Below are positions 54,724 through 63,999 of a DNA stretch of 64,000 bases, one piece after another. The notes beneath the pieces are model-generated. The model did not search any database, was not told where the DNA came from, and saw only the letters and a list, made by a program, of their open reading frames with translations. This stretch comes from Psychrobacter nivimaris (GTDB taxonomy: Bacteria; Pseudomonadota; Gammaproteobacteria; Pseudomonadales; Moraxellaceae): the NCBI RefSeq assembly GCF_009812035.1, contig NZ_VZIZ01000007.1:124001-188000 (forward strand), written 5' to 3'. Each line of letters begins with the position of its first letter. The stretch's first letter is position 1. The position numbers and the translations under genes are program-made.

Positions 54724-55668
54724 ATGGCCCATGCTTTTATATTAAGTGATGACAGTATCTTATGCCGTCAAATGCCAGATGGTTGGTGGCCTTTACAGGT
54801 TCAGCTATCGTCTGATAGTAATGACTCAAATGAGCAAGCTTATCAGGTTGGTCACGTAACGCTACACGAGAGCCTAGCACCAAATCATTGGTTATCAAAC
54901 GATAGCAATAGCACTGGCAACCATGCAGATGATACGGTTGATGCCAATATAGCTCATAGCTTTACTGCCCAAGCGACGAGCGCCATGACTTATGACTATG
55001 CAGTTGCTCATAACGTGACGCTACCAATTATTGCTGAAAGTAGTGGTAACACTTTTGTTCCTTATCGAAAACTGATGACTCATTTGCCAGTCGCCTTGTC
55101 AGATCAGATTAGCCAAGCAATACAACTATTAAGCTGGCAAGCAGATACACAGTTTTGTAGTCGCTGTGCTAGCCCTACTGTACATGCTGACCAAGGCGAG
55201 CGTGCCATGGTTTGTCCAGTATGTCGATTGCGCCAATACCCTCGCGTACAACCGTGCGTCATTACTGCTATTACTCGGCCAAATCCAGTAACGGGTGAGA
55301 TGCAAATCTTATTGGCTCACCATCATCGTCATGGACAGCAAAACCTACCGCCAATGTATGGTTTGATCGCAGGGTTTGTAGAAGTTGGAGAGAGTCTGGA
55401 GCATGCTGTAGTACGTGAAGTCGCAGAAGAGGTCAATATCAGCGTATCAGATATCCGCTACGTCAGTAGTCAGCCATGGCCATTCCCCTCTAACTTGATG
55501 CTCGGTTTTCGAGCATCGTATGCCAGTGGCGATATTATCTTGCAAGAAGATGAGCTAGCTCATGCTGATTTCTTTGATCTCTCAAACCTACCTAGAATTC
55601 CGCCAAAGGGTAGTATCGCTCGCGATTTGATTGACCAAGTAGCTAAAGAGCAAAATATAGATTTATAA
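54724..55668 (+). CDS. nudC: NAD(+)/NADH diphosphatase NudC
   Basis: This is a 314-residue Nudix hydrolase. A zinc-ribbon (FCSRCASP...MVCPVCRLRQYPR) precedes a Nudix box GFVEVGESLEHAVVREVAEEV, and the NudC hallmark SQPWPFPSNLMLGF follows it. NudC cleaves NADH and removes NAD caps from RNA. The N-terminal domain is longer than in E. coli NudC (257 residues), with a Ser/Asn/Asp-rich stretch near 30-80. The ATG at 54724 is preferred over an in-frame TTG at 54712. It stands alone between fimL and rnfB. Confidence 0.9.
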   Translation: MAHAFILSDDSILCRQMPDGWWPLQVQLSSDSNDSNEQAYQVGHVTLHESLAPNHWLSNDSNSTGNHADDTVDANIAHSFTAQATSAMTYDYAVAHNVTLPIIAESSGNTFVPYRKLMTHLPVALSDQISQAIQLLSWQADTQFCSRCASPTVHADQGERAMVCPVCRLRQYPRVQPCVITAITRPNPVTGEMQILLAHHHRHGQQNLPPMYGLIAGFVEVGESLEHAVVREVAEEVNISVSDIRYVSSQPWPFPSNLMLGFRASYASGDIILQEDELAHADFFDLSNLPRIPPKGSIARDLIDQVAKEQNIDL

Positions 55669-55925
55669 TCAGTCCTTATCTATCAATACCTCATTACGCT
55701 ATAGTATTGTATTTTCAATCTCATCTCTTTAAAATCGCTGCTCCTGTGATAAGCGTTTTACTTCGAACTTCATTTTTAGTAAGTAACACGCCAAAATGAG
55801 AAGTAACACGCTAACATGAGCAGATGCTTTTATAGATACTGTTTTACAAAGACCGCTTTCTCAACCTTTTATCTCTATTTATACTAATACCAATTCTTAC
55901 GACTGGTATTAAGGTCCTTAATTAA

Positions 55926-56771
55926 ATGCAAAGTAGCACCAATATACGCTTAGTCAATCTACCTATCTTATTCGATGCATTACACATTGATACCTTGTCC
56001 GCTGACATACAGGCAAAAATTGCACGTGTGGATGCGTGTCTGCCACAGACGCAGTGCGGTCTATGTGAGCATCCAGATGGTTGCCTGCCATATGCCGCTG
56101 CAATTGTATTAGATGGCGAGCCGTATAATAAATGTGTGCCTGGTGGTCAGCCAGTCACCAATGCGATTGCTCAGACTCTCGATATAGATACTTCTAACAC
56201 TACGCTGACGGCAGTGCCTTCACAGTGGCCAATAGATGCCACCTCTGAACGTCCGACTGAGGTTCGTGCGGTTATCCGTGAAGATGACTGTATCGGCTGT
56301 ACCAAATGCATTCCTGCTTGTCCAGTCGATGCTATCGTTGGTACTGGCAAGCATATGCATACGATTTTTACAGATTTGTGCACGGGCTGTGAGCTATGTA
56401 TCGCGCCCTGCCCTGTTGATTGCATCGACTTAGTTACGATTGAGCGGGAAATATCTGAGCCTGAGCGAATAGCAGAGCAAGAGGATTTAAGACAACGCTA
56501 CCACACTCATTTGAAACGTGTGACAGAACAGCTTGCTGATACGAGCAATAGTAGACCTGTCGTTAGTATGGTAGAGGCTAAGCTCAATAACGCAGCAAGC
56601 CAGTCTCTAAACATCAGTGAGTCGCAAGCGAAAAATACCATTGCGGCTGCCAAGCTCCGTACCAAAATCAAAAAACTGGAAAAGCAACTGAGTGTGCGTG
56701 CAAACGATAAGAAACAAGTAGAGCTCGAATCTTTACAAGCCGAGCTTGAGTCATTGCAAGTAGCGCTATAA
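55926..56771 (+). CDS. RnfB-like iron-sulfur protein, soluble form
   Basis: This 281-residue iron-sulfur protein has an RnfB-type [4Fe-4S] domain with Cys44, Cys47, Cys53 and Cys70. Two bacterial ferredoxin clusters follow: Cys122/125/128/132 and Cys152/155/158/162. The N-terminal membrane anchor of true RnfB is missing. A long charged C-terminal tail ends in a predicted coiled coil (KKLEKQL... LQAELESLQ). No rnfA, C, D, G or E is present, and the next gene is nth, which also follows rnf genes in other gammaproteobacteria. The protein probably transfers electrons to an unknown partner. Confidence 0.82.
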   Translation: MQSSTNIRLVNLPILFDALHIDTLSADIQAKIARVDACLPQTQCGLCEHPDGCLPYAAAIVLDGEPYNKCVPGGQPVTNAIAQTLDIDTSNTTLTAVPSQWPIDATSERPTEVRAVIREDDCIGCTKCIPACPVDAIVGTGKHMHTIFTDLCTGCELCIAPCPVDCIDLVTIEREISEPERIAEQEDLRQRYHTHLKRVTEQLADTSNSRPVVSMVEAKLNNAASQSLNISESQAKNTIAAAKLRTKIKKLEKQLSVRANDKKQVELESLQAELESLQVAL

Positions 56772-56891
56772 CGGTAATAGCTGATTACGCAATTAATGCG
56801 TTAATAAATTGATACTTTAATCATTAACATGAATGCTAACGCTAGCATATAATTTGGCACAATCATTCATCAAAATAATAGTCAAAATGCC

Positions 56892-57587
56892 ATGAGTAAA
56901 ACGGTCAAACATAAAACAGCTGACACACCGCCCTCTAGACGAATGCCCAATCGTGACGTGCGTCCATTCTTTGAAAAGCTAGCAGCGACTATTGATGAGC
57001 CTGTCACCGAACTTAATTATGATAGTAATTTTGAGTTACTTATCGCGGTAATTTTGTCCGCACAAGCGACTGATATCAGTGTCAATATTGCCACCAAGCA
57101 ATTGTACCCTGTGGCCAATACGCCTGAGGCGATACTAGCATTAGGCGAAGACGGTCTCAAACCTTATATCAAAAACATTGGTTTATATAATACCAAAGCA
57201 AAAAACGTTATCAAAACCTGCCGTGATTTGATTGAGAAATTTGATAGCACTGTTCCTGATAACCGCAAAGACTTAGAGTCACTGGCAGGTGTCGGTCGTA
57301 AAACTGCCAATGTTGTGTTAAATACGGCATTTGGCCAGCCGACCATGGCTGTTGACACACATATCTTTCGCGTGGGCAATCGTACTGGGCTTGCCACTGG
57401 CAAAACCGTACTTATCGTCGAAAAAAAGCTGGTCGAGCGCATCCCAGAAGACTTCATCATAGACGCCCATCATTATCTTATCTTACACGGCCGCTATACC
57501 TGTCAGGCACGTACACCCAAATGCGGCGCTTGCCCTGTCTATGAAGAATGTATGTTCAAAGATAAAGCTGCATTTTTAGAGTTGTAA
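56892..57587 (+). CDS. nth: Endonuclease III (DNA glycosylase/AP lyase)
   Basis: This is a 231-residue base-excision enzyme that removes oxidised pyrimidines. The helix-hairpin-helix LAGVGRKTANVV holds the catalytic Lys137, and Asp155 lies in MAVDTHIFR. The C-terminal iron-sulfur cluster uses Cys204-x6-Cys211-x2-Cys214-x5-Cys220. About 18 basic residues extend the usual N-terminus. It follows the RnfB-like gene by 120 bases in the same direction, a conserved neighbourhood. Confidence 0.94.
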   Translation: MSKTVKHKTADTPPSRRMPNRDVRPFFEKLAATIDEPVTELNYDSNFELLIAVILSAQATDISVNIATKQLYPVANTPEAILALGEDGLKPYIKNIGLYNTKAKNVIKTCRDLIEKFDSTVPDNRKDLESLAGVGRKTANVVLNTAFGQPTMAVDTHIFRVGNRTGLATGKTVLIVEKKLVERIPEDFIIDAHHYLILHGRYTCQARTPKCGACPVYEECMFKDKAAFLEL

Positions 57588-58076
57588 CGTATTGTTCATT
57601 TAAAGCAGACGCTACTGCTAGCTAATCACTCAGCTAGATAAACCGCTATCTAGTAACCACCTTTGATTGCAGTGAACTGCTTGTTGAGCATTTCTTATAG
57701 TAGAGCAAGTGTTGCTCACTAGAGTTTTATAACGTTTCAAGGTAGAATAACCCTATTTTGCGTTAAGAGATTTTGGCCATTACCCTGCTTCTGATAAGGC
57801 AATCTGCACATTAGCGTTGTCTATTAGGGCAAGTACAGACTCAACTCATTACCGCCAAGACCATATTAGAGCAAGGCAGTATCATTTTATATATTGATTG
57901 AATGATAGTCAGCTCACCCTTTGGTCAAATTTATTAGCAAAGATTTTAGTCAAAACCGATTTTAAATTAAGAAATACCGATTATCTGCCGCGTAAATGCG
58001 TGGTCAAAATTAATTAGAGCAGCACCCAGATGTGCTGATTTTCCTACCCTTATTGATTCAATTAAGCGATCCCATT
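57588..58076. other. Long leader/promoter region of metK
   Basis: About 490 bases have no coding frame. A hairpin CAGCAC/GTGCTG with a six-base loop lies at 58019-58036, about 40 bases before the metK start, and CTAGCT/AGCTAG pairs near 57618-57637. No known SAM-riboswitch consensus was recognised, and no MetJ-box tandem AGACGTCT was seen. Function of the leader is undetermined. Confidence 0.4.
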
Positions 58077-59243
58077 ATGCGTGAATACAACTTATTTACC
58101 TCAGAATCTGTGAGCGAAGGCCATCCTGACAAAATGGCTGACCAAATATCAGACGCTATCCTTGACGCTATCTTACGTGAAGATCTACATGCACGTGTGG
58201 CATGCGAAACCTTAGTAAAAACAGGCGCAGTCATACTTGCAGGTGAAATCACTACAACGGCAAATATCGATTTAGAGCGTCTGGTTCGTGACACCGTAAA
58301 TGGCATCGGCTATCACCATTCAGACCTAGGCTTTGATGGCGAGACTTGTGCAGTCATCAACATGCTAGGTAAGCAATCTCCTGAAATCGCGCAAGGCGTC
58401 GATCGTAGCGACCCAGAAGAGCAAGGTGCAGGTGACCAAGGCTTGATGTTTGGTTATGCAAGTAATGAGACCGAAGTACTGATGCCAGCGCCTATCGAGT
58501 ATGCCCATCGTTTGATGGAGCGTCAGTCGGAGCTGCGCCGCGCTGGCGAGTTGCCATGGTTGCGTCCAGATGCCAAAGCGCAGGTAACCTTGAAGTATGA
58601 CGGCAATCGTCCTGTCGCCATCGATGCTGTTGTATTATCAACACAGCATGATCCAAGCATCTCGCAGTCAGATCTGCAAGAAGCCGTGATGGAATCTATC
58701 ATCAAGCAAGTGCTACCAGCTGATTTGCTACACGCTGGCACACGCTATCATATCAACCCAACTGGTAAGTTTGTGATTGGTGGTCCTGTTGGTGATGCTG
58801 GTCTGACTGGTCGTAAAATTATTGTTGATACTTACGGCGGCATGGCACGTCATGGTGGCGGTGCATTCAGTGGTAAAGATCCTTCAAAAGTGGATCGCAG
58901 TGCTGCTTATGCGGTACGTTATGTGGCCAAAAACATCGTAGCAGCAGGATTAGCTGAGCGCTGTGAAGTACAGGTCAGCTACGCGATTGGTGTCGCTGAG
59001 CCGACCTCTATTTCTGTTAATACCTTTGGTACTAGCAAGATAAGTAACGATGAGATTATCCGCTTGATTCGTACGCACTTTGACCTACGTCCTTACGGCA
59101 TTACCCGTATGTTGAACTTACTACAGCCAATGTATCAGCAGACTGCTACCTTTGGACACTTTGGTCGTCCAGGTTCAGAGACTGCCTTTACGTGGGAAAA
59201 AACAGACAAAGCTGATATCTTAAAAGCAGACTCTGGTTTATAA
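58077..59243 (+). CDS. metK: S-adenosylmethionine synthase
   Basis: This 388-residue enzyme makes SAM from methionine and ATP in the cytoplasm. Hallmarks are [25 protein letters not shown] at the N-terminus, [12 protein letters not shown] near 118 and the P-loop-like [19 protein letters not shown] near 260. The start at 58077 ([12 protein letters not shown]) is chosen because it gives the family N-terminus; the open frame extends 15 codons further up. Ribosome-binding sequence is weak. A DUF3144 gene follows by about 75 bases. Confidence 0.96.
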   Translation: MREYNLFTSESVSEGHPDKMADQISDAILDAILREDLHARVACETLVKTGAVILAGEITTTANIDLERLVRDTVNGIGYHHSDLGFDGETCAVINMLGKQSPEIAQGVDRSDPEEQGAGDQGLMFGYASNETEVLMPAPIEYAHRLMERQSELRRAGELPWLRPDAKAQVTLKYDGNRPVAIDAVVLSTQHDPSISQSDLQEAVMESIIKQVLPADLLHAGTRYHINPTGKFVIGGPVGDAGLTGRKIIVDTYGGMARHGGGAFSGKDPSKVDRSAAYAVRYVAKNIVAAGLAERCEVQVSYAIGVAEPTSISVNTFGTSKISNDEIIRLIRTHFDLRPYGITRMLNLLQPMYQQTATFGHFGRPGSETAFTWEKTDKADILKADSGL

Positions 59244-59319
59244 GAGTCACTACTTTAAAACGTTTACCAACCATTTTTATATACTAAAAACTACTGACAC
59301 TTATTATTAGGAGTTGCTT

Positions 59320-59676
59320 ATGTCTCAAGACAATATTCAAGACCAAAACGCTGATGCCAACATCGAAATCACCCCTGAAATGCAGGCATTCTATCAACGT
59401 GCTGACGCTATCATCGGTATCGCCAACAGTCAGCTAGGCCCTGAAGCGCACTCAGGTCAAGTAGGTGCTTCTTTATTGTATGCTGCAGCACGCTATAGCG
59501 CATCAGTTGCCTCTATCGGCTTCGTCAAAAGCGATGATTTCGCCAAAGAAAAAGACGATATCATCGAGTTTTATGTCAAACAGTATCGCCAAATGCTAAG
59601 CGATAACTTAACGGATTATGCTCAAAACTTTGACAAGTACGTACAGCTAAATCAAGACGACAAACCAGCTGAATAA
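59320..59676 (+). CDS. DUF3144 family protein
   Basis: This 118-residue helical protein is of the DUF3144 type, with the core QAFYQRADAIIGIANSQLG and GASLLYAAARYSASVAS (about 23-63). The tail is acidic. The ATG at 59320 has TAGGAG six bases upstream. An in-frame TTG two codons earlier lies too close to that site. The family has no known function. It shares direction with metK and ends before a strong terminator at 59750-59782, so both may be one transcript. Confidence 0.78.
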   Translation: MSQDNIQDQNADANIEITPEMQAFYQRADAIIGIANSQLGPEAHSGQVGASLLYAAARYSASVASIGFVKSDDFAKEKDDIIEFYVKQYRQMLSDNLTDYAQNFDKYVQLNQDDKPAE

Positions 59677-59749
59677 GCGAATGTCGTCAGTTTAGATGTC
59701 TTTGATTTAGATATACTGTTGTAAAATCAGTATTTGATGGCAGAAAATA

Positions 59750-59782
59750 AAACCCCAAGCTTAATTGAGCTTGGGGGTTTTT
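59750..59782 (+). terminator. Rho-independent terminator after the DUF3144 gene
   Basis: AAACCCCAAGCT/AGCTTGGGGGTTT with a short AT loop is followed by TTTTG. Confidence 0.9.
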
Positions 59783-59909
59783 GTATGGTGTTTAAGTAGA
59801 TAGCTACTGACAAATGAGCTACCATAAAAGACTAAATATTTATCATTAGTAGGCAAATACATCAGCGATAACAGGACGCTATCGAATATTATGAATAAGG
59901 ACATTTCTT

Positions 59910-60266
59910 ATGAAACAAACTATATCTACTCGTCGATTTTCCACAATTAATCAATCTTCGTTCAAACCGTCATTACTGATACTGACTTTAGCCTTAGCTT
60001 TAACTGGCTGTAGCTCTATGTCTGATGTAGGCACGTCTGGTCAAATACCTACCCCATCCAGTCCTGATATCAGTCAGCAGTTTGAAGGTCCTCTGACTCA
60101 ATGCCCGCCCGCTAACCCCGCCAATAATATCTGTACGGTACAATATGAACCCGTCTGTGTAAAGACGAAAGTTGGAACAGTGATCAGCTACCGAACGGCT
60201 AGTAATGCCTGCTCAGCCTGTAATATCCCCGAAGCCGTTGGTTATACAAAAGGCAAATGCAATTAA
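59910..60266 (+). CDS. Lipoprotein with Kazal-like domain
   Basis: This is a 118-residue envelope lipoprotein. The lipobox is LTGC (Cys34) after a long basic n-region. A Ser/Pro-rich linker follows, then a small domain with six cysteines (65, 75, 83, 101, 104, 117). The order C-x9-C-x7-C-x17-C-x2-C-x12-C, together with QYEPVC, S-NAC and Y-KGKC, follows the Kazal serine-protease-inhibitor pattern, with a longer third loop. It may inhibit proteases of hosts or predators at the cell surface, or be structural only; the target is unknown. The gene is alone, and a MITE lies eight bases after it plus target duplication. Confidence 0.75.
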   Translation: MKQTISTRRFSTINQSSFKPSLLILTLALALTGCSSMSDVGTSGQIPTPSSPDISQQFEGPLTQCPPANPANNICTVQYEPVCVKTKVGTVISYRTASNACSACNIPEAVGYTKGKCN

Positions 60267-60273
60267 TCTATAA

Positions 60274-60421
60274 AACGATTAGGTGGTGTTCTAAAAAGTA
60301 TGCTGGCGATAAAAGTCAATACGAAATCTATGCTAAGTTCTCTGATTCTATAGGGCTTTCAAGGCTTCAAAAATTGTTCAAATTTTAATCAGCATACTTT
60401 TTGACACACCATCAACGATTA
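60274..60421. mobile_element. MITE with 8-bp target duplication (IS1595-like), 132 bp
   Basis: The element spans 60282-60413 and has 24-base inverted ends matching at about 20 positions (core AAAAAGTATGCTG / CAGCATACTTTTT). It is flanked by a perfect 8-base direct repeat AACGATTA at 60274-60281 and 60414-60421. No coding capacity. The 8-base duplication and GG-TGTGTCAAAAAGTATGCTG-type ends resemble IS1595-family elements; no such transposase is in the window. Confidence 0.82.
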
Positions 60422-60490
60422 TATCGAAAGCTACTGTACTGAAAGCTGCTGTATTGGAAGATTTTTTATTAAAAATATTGAACATCCATA

Positions 60491-60524
60491 AAAATACCCA
60501 GCTTATGACAAGCTGGGTATTTTT
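60491..60524 (-). terminator. Rho-independent terminator after the first BCCT gene
   Basis: AAAATACCCAGCTT/AAGCTGGGTATTTT pairs perfectly around ATGAC. It lies 26 bases past the stop of the minus-strand gene, with T runs on both strands. Confidence 0.9.
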
Positions 60525-60549
60525 GTAGCTAGAAAATAAAATCTAAAGC

Positions 60550-62202
60550 TTAAGCATCTTTCTCAAGTGCTGGTGGACCTTTTAGTAACTCTTCATCACG
60601 GAATTCATTGGCTGAGTTATGCTCTGCTGACTCTTCTGTGGTGAACCATTGCTGATTACGATACAGTATCAAACGATCTCGACTGAGACCGCGCAATAGA
60701 GAATACATCATCACGACGATCACAATAGCAAAAGGAAAGCCTGAGACAATCGATGCCGCTTGTAATGCACTTAAGCCACCTGCTGCCAATAGTACAGCAG
60801 CGATAACGCCTTCAGCACCTGCCCAAAACAAACGTTGAATCTTTGGCGGATTGGTATCGCCGCCCGAGGTCAGCATGTCGATAACAAAGCTAGCTGAATC
60901 TGATGACGTAACAAACCACAGTACAATCATGACCACGATGAGTAGGTTCACCGCATCAGTAAGTGGATAAGATTCCATGAGCTTAAAGATAGCACTGCCT
61001 GTATCTGCTTTAACGGCTTCGATCAGACCTGGACTAACGAGATTAGGATCTGCCGCTGCCATCAATTCCATATTTACCGCAGAACCACCAAAGGCGGTAA
61101 ACCACAAGAAAAGTATCGTGATAGGAATTAATAATACACCTAGTATGAACTCACGAATGGTACGGCCACGAGAAATACGCGCAACAAACACCCCTACGAA
61201 TGGTGACCAGCTGATCCACCAAGCCCAATAAAAAATCGTCCAAGAAGCTTGCCAGTTTTCTTCGCCTCTATAAGACTCTGTCCATAGACCTAACGGCACG
61301 ATTTGATGCAAATAGTTGCCGATGTTTTCTACGAAGCTATTAAAAATAAACTGCGTAGGCCCAAAGATAATCACAAAACTGAGCAATATCACAGTGAACA
61401 ATATATTGGTATCACTCAGACGCTTAATGCCTTTATCCAATCCCATAAACAGAGACAACCCTGCTAGCATGGTGATAAAGCCAATCAAAATAATCTGCAC
61501 CGTAATATTATTGGGTATACCAAATAACGTCTCGAGGCCTGAGTTAATCTGCAAGACACCAAGACCCAACGTGGTCACTACCCCAAACATCGTACCAAAT
61601 ACGGCAAGCGTATCTACCGTATGCCCCCAACCGCCATAGATCTTTTTACCCAATATTGGATAAAGTGTCGAACGGATAGCCAGTGGCAAACCTACTCGAT
61701 AATGAAAATAAGCAAGCGATAGCGCAACCATGCCATATAGCGCCCATACATGTAGACCATAATGTAGGAACGAGATATTCATCGCTTGTTTGGCAGCGGC
61801 AACTGTCTCCGCCTCGCCTAATGGTGGTGCCATGAAGTGATACAACGGCTCAGCGGTGCCCCAATAAAGCAGCCCAATACCGATACCGGCTGAAAACAAC
61901 ATGCCAATCCAAGAAACCATATTGTACTCTGGTCTCTCATTCTGATGACCGAGTCTTATATCGCCGTAGCGGCTAAATATCATATATATACTCATGACCA
62001 ATGTTAAATTGACCACGACAATAAAGAACCAGCCGAAGCGTAAAGAGACAAATGCTTTTGCTTGGTTAAATACTACTTCTGCTTGTTCGTTGAATAAAGC
62101 GCCAAAAATAATGAACGCCAGTATCAAGATTGCTGAAGTCAAAAATACAGGTTTACTTACCCGCGGAAAAGGGCCTAATCGGCCAACTTTTACATGATCC
62201 AT
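60550..62202 (-). CDS. BCCT family transporter (glycine betaine/choline/carnitine type), copy 1
   Basis: This is a secondary transporter of about 550 residues with 12 membrane segments. It carries the family signatures FSAGIGIGLLYWGTAEPLYHFMAPP, YWAWWISWSPFVGVFVARISRGRTIREF and WFVTSSDSASFVIDMLTSGG. It imports compatible solutes such as glycine betaine, probably for osmotic or cold protection; the exact substrate is unknown. The C-terminal tail is charged (HNSANEFRDEELLKGPPALEKD). The start at 62202 (MDHVKVGR, GGA about ten bases before) is preferred over a frame extending to 62265. The next gene is a close paralogue, but a terminator lies between them. Confidence 0.88.
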   Translation of the reverse strand: MDHVKVGRLGPFPRVSKPVFLTSAILILAFIIFGALFNEQAEVVFNQAKAFVSLRFGWFFIVVVNLTLVMSIYMIFSRYGDIRLGHQNERPEYNMVSWIGMLFSAGIGIGLLYWGTAEPLYHFMAPPLGEAETVAAAKQAMNISFLHYGLHVWALYGMVALSLAYFHYRVGLPLAIRSTLYPILGKKIYGGWGHTVDTLAVFGTMFGVVTTLGLGVLQINSGLETLFGIPNNITVQIILIGFITMLAGLSLFMGLDKGIKRLSDTNILFTVILLSFVIIFGPTQFIFNSFVENIGNYLHQIVPLGLWTESYRGEENWQASWTIFYWAWWISWSPFVGVFVARISRGRTIREFILGVLLIPITILFLWFTAFGGSAVNMELMAAADPNLVSPGLIEAVKADTGSAIFKLMESYPLTDAVNLLIVVMIVLWFVTSSDSASFVIDMLTSGGDTNPPKIQRLFWAGAEGVIAAVLLAAGGLSALQAASIVSGFPFAIVIVVMMYSLLRGLSRDRLILYRNQQWFTTEESAEHNSANEFRDEELLKGPPALEKDA

Positions 62203-62369
62203 AGGTATATCCAAAAAAAAGTGCGTAACCATACCAAGGTATGAACGAATTATCAAATATAACACCTTGTAAATACTGCCGAATGTATAGAAATGGTAGT
62301 AACATTTCGGTAATAATTTTCAAAAATCCGAATTTATCCTGAATAAATTTAAGTATCTTTACCCAATAA

Positions 62370-62403
62370 AGAAGCCCCAATTTAAAAACAAATTGGGGCT
62401 TCT
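62370..62403 (-). terminator. Rho-independent terminator between the two BCCT genes
   Basis: GAAGCCCCAATTT/AAATTGGGGCTTC pairs over 13 bases around AAAAAC, about 45 bases after the stop of copy 2. It separates its transcript from copy 1. Confidence 0.9.
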
Positions 62404-62445
62404 TCTATTAAAAGCTTAAGTATCTGTCTTACTTTTATCTACTTC

Positions 62446-63999
62446 TTAGTCACCTTTTACAATCTTGGGTGGTCCTTTTAGCAGATGCTCATCAGCAAAT
62501 TCATCTGCCGAGTTGTGATCTGCTGATTCTTCAGTAATATAATGCTGCTGCGCTCTATATAGTATCAGTCGATCACGACTCAAACCACGCAGTAGCGCAT
62601 ACATCATTGCAAATATAACCAAGGCAAATGGCAATCCTGCTACGATAGCGGCTGCTTGTAACGCGCTCAATCCACCAGCAGCCAACAAAACAGCAGCAAT
62701 GACACCTTCAGTGCTTGCCCAAAATAAACGTTGAATCTTTGGCGGATTGGTATCACCACCTGCAGTCAACATATCGATGACAAAACTTGCTGAATCTGAT
62801 GAGGTCACGAACCACAATACAATCATAATCACAATCATAAATGTGATGGGTTGCGCCAGTGGATAGTATTCAACCAATTTAAAAATGGCACTACCAAAAT
62901 CTGTTTGTACCGCCTCGACCAGTCCAGGACTAACCAACGCTGGATCAATGGCAGCGAGCAGCTCCATATGAATAGCAACGCCGCCGAAAGTTGAAAACCA
63001 AAAGAACAATATGGCCATAGGAATAAGTAACACCCCAAGTACAAACTCTCTAATCGTACGACCACGGCTGATACGAGCAATAAACACGCCGACAAATGGT
63101 GCCCAACTTACCCACCATGCCCAATAAAATATCGTCCATGCTGACTGCCAGTTTGCCTCACCTTCATAGGACTCACCCCACAGACCTAATGGCACAACCA
63201 CTGAAAGATAGTTGCCGATATTTTCTAGGAAGCTATCAAAAATGAAAAGCGTCGGTCCTAAGACGACCATAAAACCAAGTAGAATAGCCGTCAAACCGAT
63301 ATTCACATCGCTTAGACGCTTGATACCCTTATCCAAGCCCATCATGACAGAACAGGCGGCTAAAGCAGTAATAAAAGCAATCAGAGCGATTTGTATTGTG
63401 AGAGTATTAGGAATACCAAATAACTTCTCAAGCCCTGAGTTAATTTGCATAACGCCAAGACCGAGTGACGTCACCACACCAAACATCGTACCGAATACGG
63501 CTAAGATATCAACGGCATGACCCCACGAGCCATATATCTTTTTACCGAATATAGGATAAAGGGTTGAGCGAATCGATAGTGGTAAGCCACGGCGAAAATG
63601 GAAATAGGCTAAAGATAGCGCTACAATTGCGTACAATGCCCAAGCATGTAAGCCCCAATGTAAAAAGGTAATATTCATCGCCTGTTTGGCGGCTTCTATC
63701 GTTTCCTTTTCACCGAGTGGCGGTGCCATAAAGTGATATAAGGGCTCTGCTGTACCCCAGTAGACAAGTCCAATACCGATGCCAGCAGAGAACAGCATAC
63801 CGATCCACGAAAATAGACTGTACTGTGGTGTCTCAGTTTGAGCACCAAGACGAATATCGCCATAACGGCTCATAGACAAATAAACACAAAGTCCTAAGGC
63901 CACATTAACGAGAATAATGAAAAACCAACCAAATTTATCGGTAATAAAGCCTTGTAAAAAACTGAACAACGTACCGGCAGATTCAGTAAAAAAAACGCC
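62446..63999 (-). CDS. BCCT family transporter, copy 2 (5' end outside window)
   Basis: At least 517 residues of a second BCCT carrier are visible. The frame stays open to the right edge (reading GVFFTESAGTLFSFLQ before residue FITDKFGW), so the apparent TTG start at 63969 is not real. All family motifs of copy 1 are repeated nearly unchanged (AGIGIGLVYWGTAEPLYHF; YWAWWVSWAPFVGVFIARISRGRT; SSDSASFVIDMLTAGG), including the ELLKGPP-like tail. This is a tandem duplication with divergence, probably giving different affinity, regulation or substrate. Confidence 0.88.
   Translation of the reverse strand, partial: GVFFTESAGTLFSFLQGFITDKFGWFFIILVNVALGLCVYLSMSRYGDIRLGAQTETPQYSLFSWIGMLFSAGIGIGLVYWGTAEPLYHFMAPPLGEKETIEAAKQAMNITFLHWGLHAWALYAIVALSLAYFHFRRGLPLSIRSTLYPIFGKKIYGSWGHAVDILAVFGTMFGVVTSLGLGVMQINSGLEKLFGIPNTLTIQIALIAFITALAACSVMMGLDKGIKRLSDVNIGLTAILLGFMVVLGPTLFIFDSFLENIGNYLSVVVPLGLWGESYEGEANWQSAWTIFYWAWWVSWAPFVGVFIARISRGRTIREFVLGVLLIPMAILFFWFSTFGGVAIHMELLAAIDPALVSPGLVEAVQTDFGSAIFKLVEYYPLAQPITFMIVIMIVLWFVTSSDSASFVIDMLTAGGDTNPPKIQRLFWASTEGVIAAVLLAAGGLSALQAAAIVAGLPFALVIFAMMYALLRGLSRDRLILYRAQQHYITEESADHNSADEFADEHLLKGPPKIVKGD

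Noticed and set aside
57588..58076. SAM riboswitch or MetJ boxes upstream of metK
   Set aside because: No consensus core of a known SAM-riboswitch class and no tandem AGACGTCT-type boxes could be seen by eye.
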